Positions 57,750 through 64,000 of a stretch of 64,000 bases of DNA are shown piece after piece. The stretch spans positions 2,783,767-2,847,766 of the forward strand of contig JAQFVV010012416.1 of NCBI GenBank assembly GCA_028023455.1, written 5' to 3'. Origin of the DNA: Epiperipatus broadwayi (Eukaryota; Onychophora; Udeonychophora; Euonychophora; Peripatidae). The number at the start of each line of letters is the position of its first letter. The first letter of the stretch is position 1. The position numbers and the translations under genes are program-made. The notes beneath the pieces are model-generated. The model made no database searches and had not been told where the DNA came from. It was given only the letters and a program-made list of their open reading frames with translations.

Positions 57750-58138
57750 CACATGACCACCACCTCTTATGCTTGTGCATAACTGTTGTTAATAACAGAC
57801 AAAACTCGCTATATATATTGCCACACACAGCAAGCTAGAGTAATCATTGGATGCCAGAAGGCTTGTGCATAAAATCCCCATCTGTTTAAGACTCCTAGTT
57901 TTGTAGTTAAATGGAGATAAAAGGTGGTTTCTGGAGGGTTGCATTAGATCCTAAGATCTAGGTGCAATGCTCTCAGATCCAAGGCTCCTCACTGATGAAG
58001 GCCACAAGCCAGAAACTAGTCTGGTGATATTGGATGAGTAGGCACTAGATGGGGATTTTATGCACAAGTCTTCTGGCATCCATTAATTACTCTAGTTTCC
58101 TGTGTGTGGCAAAACATATAGTGAGTTTTGCCTGTTAT
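57750..58138 (+). mobile_element. family A foldback, copy 8, with exact 13 bp target-site duplication
   Basis: TATACAGAATAAT is exactly repeated at 57737-57749 and 58139-58151, fixing a 389 bp unit. It starts with the leader (CACATGACCACCACCTC, TTATGCTTGTGCATAACTG), then the palindrome from AACAGACAAAACTC to GAGTTTTGCCTGTT. The left arm is shortened by deletion of its box region. The right arm holds the least damaged family A ribozyme. No ORF. The long, exact duplication and lack of coding capacity point to insertion in trans by a retroelement enzyme, plausibly a PLE. Confidence 0.85.
57986..58027 (+). ncRNA. hammerhead ribozyme, family A (least damaged copy)
   Basis: Helix I UCCUCA/UGGUGA pairs at five of six positions (one C-U mismatch). 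Box CUGAUGA at 57992-57998. One extra A, then helix II GGC/GCC with loop CACAA, one further A, then GAAAC at 58012-58016. UA, then GUC, with cleavage after 58021. In family A the helix II flanks are both A. Helix III is a single C-G pair. Core bases are all intact. Activity is plausible but not certain because of the short stems. Confidence 0.65.
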
Positions 58139-58159
58139 TATACAGAATAATATGATAAG

Positions 58160-58840
58160 ATGATAGAAATTTTATTAAAAAGTTGTAACAATTAGCTTTG
58201 CATAGTTTAGTACAGATATAGAATAGTGAAGAACTAAAAATCTCTGGATCAAAACCTAACTTATTATATTCACTGCATAAACAACATAAATCGATCTGAA
58301 AAATGAACTATCCACTTATATTTATGATATAAAATTAAGATTTCAAAGAAGCTGCAGTATAAAAATAATGAGTAAAAAAAGTTCGATTTCACAACAGAAA
58401 TTGTCAGAAATTATTATGCGAGTTCTAAGCTTTACTTTGTTCTGAATCCAAATACTTTTTCTACATGATTTTCAGGGTTAGACAAACAGAGTGATTATAG
58501 ATAGAAAAGATGCTTTAAAATGCTTACTGTTAGACAATATTTTTCATCACAATAATAGAAAAAGAAATTATGCAGTACTAATGTTTTTGGTAAGTTCATC
58601 ACACAACCTGATATTGTTTTAAAATAGTAAGCTATATTAAATATTATACCTCTAAGTTATCTATTTTTATTGTGGTAGTTAAATTTGGTAATTTTTTGCA
58701 TTTTTTGAAACTTTGCTTATAAAGTATTCCAAAAAAAAAGAATGAACCCTTCAAAATAATCTTTAATTGGTTTAAAAATATTTTAGTAATAATATTGAGA
58801 AACTATTCTTCTATATAAATAGGCAACAGATAAAAGTGCT
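58160..58840. other. unassigned AT-rich sequence
   Basis: No gene or repeat recognised. Confidence 0.35.
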
Positions 58841-58910
58841 TACATATATATTATTAAATCATTTATGCTCTTTATTACTGTTTTATAATGCTTTTATTAC
58901 AACCAACTGT

Positions 58911-58943
58911 GACAATTTCGATTGCCCCAGCAATCTTCTTCAG
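58911..58943 (-). ncRNA. hammerhead-like core, family E left copy
   Basis: Minus strand: box CUGAAGA, an extra A, helix II GAUUGC/GCAAUC (six perfect pairs, loop UGGG), GAAAU, then UGUC. Core bases are intact. I could not find good helix I pairing (upstream UAUAGUU against ACAGUUGG). Confidence 0.5.
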
Positions 58944-61674
58944 AACTATAACAAACACAATACAAATATATGAATACAAATATACATCAACATATAATAT
59001 TACATCCTATATATATATATATAGTGACCTTCCAGGTTGGCACCAGGAAGAAATGTGGGAAGTTCACATTTGTGTTAACAATGGCTAAAGATAGTTATCT
59101 TAGAAAAATGAATTGTGATATAATTTAATATTTAAAATTGAGTTTTTGAAAAATTAAAATTGAATTGAAATGAGATTTGCTATTTGAAATTAGATTTTAA
59201 AAAATTAAACTTTAGTTGGATGTACCAATTGATAGAATTTAAAGTTATATATTTAGTAATGAAGAGGAAGACAGGAAAACATCAGGGAAGGTTGGTATAA
59301 GAGTAGAAATTATAGGAATGTTATAACAGGTGTTGTTCATTGGTGTTCTAGATTATTGTCTACTCCAATCCAAGATTTATCTTGTATATGTGGATGTATG
59401 TTCATTTACATCATTTCATACTTTGTCCATTTTTTTTTATATAATTACTTATAATGTCTAGGTTGTAATAGTAAAATTTATACGCTAAACAAAACAGATA
59501 TACTCATATATAATCGATTGAAATGATTTTCTTATTTATATATTTTTTTTATTTACTGGTTATGTATTGTTTCTAATAATACATTTGGAATCGTAAAGAT
59601 TCTTTGTGTTATTGGATAATATTTGTAAATTAATATTTAATATTTGATATTTTTATTTATATTCTAATACTCTATTGTTGACATTTTAAAAAGCAAGCTA
59701 GTTTTGGAGTGTTGCCAAGTGATTAATAATAATAAAAAAAGAGAGCATGAGTGTGGGTTGACAAGAAGGTTTTGAACAGACTACTTAAGGAAGAAAAAAG
59801 ATGAACATAAAAAAATAAACCCTGCAAGGTTTCAGCTCTAACTTTTCCAGCAATGATTGGAGTTCACTATTAAAATGCCTGAATACCACGTAAGAATATC
59901 CATTATAAGTCATTTAACATTTTGTTGTAAATTGATAATACTTGAATTATGGAAAATATTAGAAATGAAAATAATTGTGAGAAAACATATTCAATACTAT
60001 TGCAAAATGCTTTATATATTTTCAATTTTTAAAAGCTTATTCTTAATATTACATAAAGTAAAATTAAAAAAGAATTTATCCAATATAATTTGTTTTCTTA
60101 GTAAAAGAATTATAAATAAAGAATTTGTTATTTATGTGTCTACATAAACAAATAATAAAATGCATCATGGAATGCCAGTTAGTAATTGTCTATAGTAACT
60201 GCATACTGACATGGAAAAATTGTTAACAATTGGAATAAAAAATTATATCAAATTTAAAATTAAAAGGATAAAACCATAAAACTTTACTAGAATTGTTTCA
60301 CCAAATTAGAGATTTTATTTCAGGTGATTAAGAAAATAATTCCAGTCCATGCTAATATACTTATGATGTTTATTACAAGATTTTCAATATTGGAAACTTT
60401 TGCAGTTATATCAAGTTATTTTTTTTAACCGTCAGGATTAACTTTTTGTTTGTGATTTATTTATTGTTAATAGAAACAGCGTATACATCGTATATATATA
60501 TCATTGACATTTCAAATAATGACTTTCAAGTTAATAACAATTCATCATTTAATGATTACATATCGATAAGTATTTTTTTTTGTATACTAGAAATATAATT
60601 TTTATATATATTTTTTTAAAAAGCTAATGCAACTGGTTATTATTATTGTAAAACAATATATTGTCTTACATGGTTTAAAAATTATTCTATACATAAGTTT
60701 TATATTCGAATGTGTGTGTACTGTTATAAATATTATTATTATTATTGTTTCCAAAATTATACTTTTGTTTTATTTCAATTATTTTGTAAATAAATTATAA
60801 ATAGTATGATTGATAAATGCATTATATTTATAACATTTACAGGCACACATATTCGAAAATATAGGTAATAAGGAATAGTAAAAAAAGAAAAACTATTATT
60901 AAAGTTAGTGTTTGCTAATGAATATTAAAATCTTTATAACATATCATATTAATATCATATTCATTTCATTTTTTTTAACAATTCATTCCTTTCAGTATAA
61001 ATGAGTTGTTAGAGAGAAGTGTACTTTATCTAAGTAAAAAGGGAAGTGGTAGAGTTAATAGCAAGATGTATAGGATAATAATATATTTTGTTTTTGTTAT
61101 TTTGTCTTTATTTTCAATAAATATTTTATTGAATTAATATCCCATATGAATTGTTTTTATTATATGTTTGATTCTCCATTTCCACACACACACATATGGT
61201 TAACATAACATAGTTATAGAATATCTAGATTTGCCAGTAGAAGTCAAATTTATTTAATTTGTCTAGAGTTGATAGATCCCAATATTACAGTGCCAATATG
61301 ATATTTTACTTTGCTTAGAATAGGTGGTGATGTGGATATAAAGGTACCTGGTCTTCATCATTGTCTATCCTGTAATAAATGTGATAATTGATAATTTTGC
61401 AATAGTTTTGTAATTGAATAAATGTGTGGGATATGATTAAATTAGTGTTACAGAATTCTTATCCATAAATGTTCTATTACTCTTATTTGCATCCTATATG
61501 AATACCATATCCTATAACCTCAACTGAGCTAAGCCATAGAATAATTACAGTGTAAGAATCTTTTAAATAAGTTTAAAAGCAATTTACTGTTATAAATTTT
61601 ATTCTACCTTGCATAGAATTGGCACCTGGGCATTTATAAATCTAATAAAGTGAATAAGTGAAAAAGACAGAGGT

Positions 61675-61677
<3 letters not shown>

Positions 61678-61709
<32 letters not shown>
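61678..61709. repeat. (TA)n tract
   Basis: About 15 AT repeats within the family E interval. Confidence 0.85.
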
Positions 61710-61711
<2 letters not shown>

Positions 61712-61872
61712 GATTATTATTTACATATCCCCACATAACTTTATATACCTCTCTATATAATTATTCCCTTTTTATATATTATACATTTTACTCTTTTCAT
61801 ATTCTGTATATATATAGGATATAGTATTATATGTTCATGTATATTTGTATTTGTATTGTGTTTGTTATAGTT

Positions 61873-61905
61873 CTGAAGAAGATTGCTGGGGCAATCGAAA
61901 TTGTC
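61873..61905 (+). ncRNA. hammerhead-like core, family E right copy
   Basis: Same core as 58911-58943: CUGAAGA, extra A, helix II GAUUGC/GCAAUC, GAAAU, UGUC. Helix I is again poor (UAUAGUU against AUAGGUG). Confidence 0.5.
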
Positions 61906-61965
61906 ATAGGTGTTTGTAATAAAAACATTGTAAAATAGTAAGAAAAAGCATAGATGGTTTAATAT

Positions 61966-62060
61966 TAAACCATTAAACATCACATGATCACTATTTCTTA
62001 TGCTAGCACATTACTGTTATTAAAACAGGCAACACTCTCCATACAGTAGTGGATTTGGCA
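61966..62060 (+). repeat. family A 5' fragment (leader and first bases of the arm)
   Basis: AAACCATTAAACATCACATG, CACTATTTCTTATGCTAGCA and CAGGCAACACTCTCCATACA followed by GTAG. It is truncated immediately afterwards. Another 30 bp piece (CAAAACTCTCCATACAGTAA) is at about 62311. Confidence 0.65.
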
Positions 62061-62659
62061 ATGCAATAAGAAAGATAAAGTTGTAAAACTTTATATATAC
62101 TATTAATATTGGAAATTTATAACTCCTCTCTTTCTTAAAAATTAATGGAAAGAGTGTAAAATAAGTTCAGTTGTAGAAATATTACTGGAAAGAGGAATGG
62201 TAAATTATATTGAATATAAAAAGGGATAGAATAAAATGGATAATTAGTCACATGATCCTTATTGTGATCATAAAATAGGATGAATAAATAAGTACCTATA
62301 TTAATCAAGGCAAAACTCTCCATACAGTAATGTAAAATAAAAATGGATGAATAAATACCTATTATTAAAGATGAATATAAAACTGAAAAGATGTAAAATT
62401 TAAATACTCTGTTATAAATATTATAAAAATATTTGTTAAATTTTAACATGTATTCCTTATCATGGGTGTCTTTATATTTGAGTATGTTATTATTTAATTA
62501 ATGTGGATTCTACTGAAATCTCCAGTGATCTATCTGCAAACTAACAATCAATAAATGAAAATACAGAGTGAATTACTTGTACTTTACCTTGAATTGTATA
62601 AACGTGCTCAATTTATTGACATATTAACACACAGAGCAAACATATATTTATATATGTAA

Positions 62660-63125
62660 TCTTATAATTGAATATTTATAGATACAGTAATTAGATATAT
62701 GTAAAGTATAACTTTAAAATTTTTATTTACTCAGGAGCACTTTCAACTATCCTCATAGTCTTTGTCAACTAACACTTTGAAAGGCTAACCCCCCACAATT
62801 CTGTGATCTTAACATTTGTTGCCTGTCTGCTAATTAAGTGTTGTTTATATTAGTATATTAGCATAGTTTCCTTTATTTTCCTTTTGTTATTATTTTTTCC
62901 AATTTGCAATATTTTTACATGATTATAATTGAAGTTAAAATCATAACTACATGATTTATTATGGTCATAAAAAACGGATGTGGGATGGTTAACCTTTCAA
63001 AGTGTTAGTTGCCAAAGACCACAAGGATAGATGAAAGTGCTCCTAAGTGGATAAAATTTATAAAATTATGCTTCACATGTATCTAATTACTATATTTATA
63101 AATATTCAAGTATAAGATTACATGT
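62660..63125. mobile_element. family G foldback, copy 2
   Basis: Arms with CATAGTCTTTGTCAACTAAC, ACTTTGAAAGGCTAACC and their inverted counterparts near 62990-63060 match 21228-21610. The spacer is about 180 bp and different from copy 1. A hammerhead-like motif with box UUGACAA (left arm) or UUGCCAA (right arm) is present. Confidence 0.65.
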
Positions 63126-63775
63126 ATTGATTTGAAGAAATAGACATCGAATTATAATATTATTACATATATATCAACAATATATAAAATGTCAGTAAAT
63201 TAAATGCTCATATACAATCCAAGCTAAAATACAAGTGGTCTATTCTGTATTTTTGTTAGTAATAATTATAGCTCACTGAAGGTTTTCAGTATATTCCACA
63301 ATAATTACTTCTATATTTCAGTTATTGGAATTGATATTTACATTATTTGTATTATTAAAGTAATGGAATAGAAGGTAACTAAAACCTTATCCACATAAAC
63401 TATTTTTAAAACCTATATTATTACAGAATAATACTTATTAATATTTCAACCAAATTTACTTCTTTTAATGCTTAATTAATAACTATAAATTTATTTTAAA
63501 AGACTTTTAAATTTATTTTTAAGTCCTAGAAAACCATGATGGTTATTTGGTTGCCTTAATGTTCTGCCTTACTGTTTTATATATTGATTTTATTATCACT
63601 ATTAAATATAGTTGATTAAAATTTGAATTTTAGGCATTCAATTTAAATAAGTTATTGTTCTATGTACAATATAAAATTATAGATTACTTTAACAATTTGA
63701 ATGAGAAAAAACCTGAGAACTGTTTCTTATCTCACCCAATAAGAATATTAGTAAGAACACCAAATTGAGTCATTA

Positions 63776-63803
63776 GATGATGATGGTGATGATGATGATG
63801 ATG

Positions 63804-63853
<50 letters not shown>
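63776..63853. repeat. (GAT)n/(TTA)n microsatellite
   Basis: About eight GAT-type triplets run into some twenty ATT triplets. Confidence 0.9.
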
Positions 63854-63855
<2 letters not shown>

Positions 63856-64000
63856 CCTACACCCAATTATGTAAGCAGTAAACATGATCTCACTTTCCCA
63901 AGGCATAATTTTTCTTCTACTATGCAAAAGTCTATTTTGAGAATAGATCTAATCTGATGATTTTCTCCTGTAGACTATACTGAACAACATTATACAGCAA

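Larger units (their letters stand above)
58848..61972. mobile_element. family E inverted pair bracketing about 2.8 kb
   Basis: 58848-59017 and 61806-61972 are inverted copies (about 165 bp, few differences) that include TTCGATTGCCCCAGCAATCT and AACTATAACAAACACAATAC. The hammerhead-like core is on the minus strand at the left and the plus strand at the right, as in the short foldbacks. The 2.8 kb between has no substantial reading frame: the largest open frame at 59857-60147 is 96 codons with no domain. It may be a large non-autonomous element or two independent insertions. Confidence 0.5.

Noticed and set aside
2545-58138. A longer helix III in family A, formed by CUAGU with ACUAG about 25 bases downstream
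   Set aside because: It would put GAU at the cleavage position and leave helix I unpaired. The short register (UA loop, GUC, then UGGGGA-type strand) gives six helix I pairs and a legal triplet.

Overview
This window is a strongly A+T-rich stretch of animal nuclear DNA. I could not find one intact host protein-coding gene in it. Nearly everything recognisable is mobile-element debris: Penelope-like elements (PLEs) with GIY-YIG endonuclease remnants, non-LTR retrotransposon (LINE) fragments, a mariner transposase relic, a probable hAT relic, three copies of a ~2 kb solo-LTR-like repeat, tRNA-derived SINEs, many (TA)n tracts, and an unusual number of palindromic (foldback) repeats. The mixture fits a metazoan, possibly a lophotrochozoan such as a mollusc, but the species cannot be fixed from the sequence.

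The main result is that the foldback repeats carry hammerhead ribozyme (HHR) motifs of the minimal type I kind. At least seven repeat families show the box CUGANGA, a helix II hairpin, GAAA, a very short helix III ending in UH, and a helix I whose two strands pair across the motif. The best copies (29479-29522 on +, 39988-40032 on -, 15452-15496 on -) have all three helices and all core bases. In the palindromes with a motif in both arms, the left-arm HHR lies on the - strand and the right-arm HHR on the + strand, so every ribozyme points outward from the centre and a transcript of either strand carries a sense ribozyme in its 3' half. Several units are bounded by 13-14 bp target-site duplications (15355-15721, 57750-58138, 6447-6774, 34722-35078, 22706-23616), so they are discrete transposed elements and not chance hairpins. 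HHRs in PLEs and in retrozymes are known. A set of small, coding-free palindromic elements with an HHR in each arm, next to PLE endonuclease fragments, looks like a PLE-dependent non-autonomous system and is the part of this window most worth following up.

Layout. 1-8.3 kb: LINE 3' end, three family A foldbacks, one family F foldback, a decayed LINE reverse transcriptase. 8.3-10.4 kb: two PLE endonuclease copies with tRNA-like tails. 11-16 kb: family D fragment, LTR-like copy 1, family B foldback. 17-21 kb: LINE RT, mariner relic, LINE relic. 21-26 kb: family G and D foldbacks, SINE. 27-31 kb: family A foldback, the twin-ribozyme palindrome, family E copy, SINE. 31-35 kb: PLE endonuclease fragments, a tandem LINE-like repeat, family B2 foldback. 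37-40.2 kb: repeat array, PLE palindrome between two long (TA)n tracts, family C foldback. 40-50 kb: SINEs, hAT relic, LTR-like copies 2 and 3. 50-64 kb: PLE endonuclease copy, LINE 3' end, family A foldback with TSD, family E inverted pair, second family G foldback.

How the parts may work together (inference): autonomous PLEs elsewhere would supply reverse transcriptase and GIY-YIG endonuclease. The short HHR palindromes would be transcribed, self-cleaved to unit length and reinserted in trans, giving the observed duplications. All ribozyme calls were made by reading and pairing bases by eye, with no folding or homology search.
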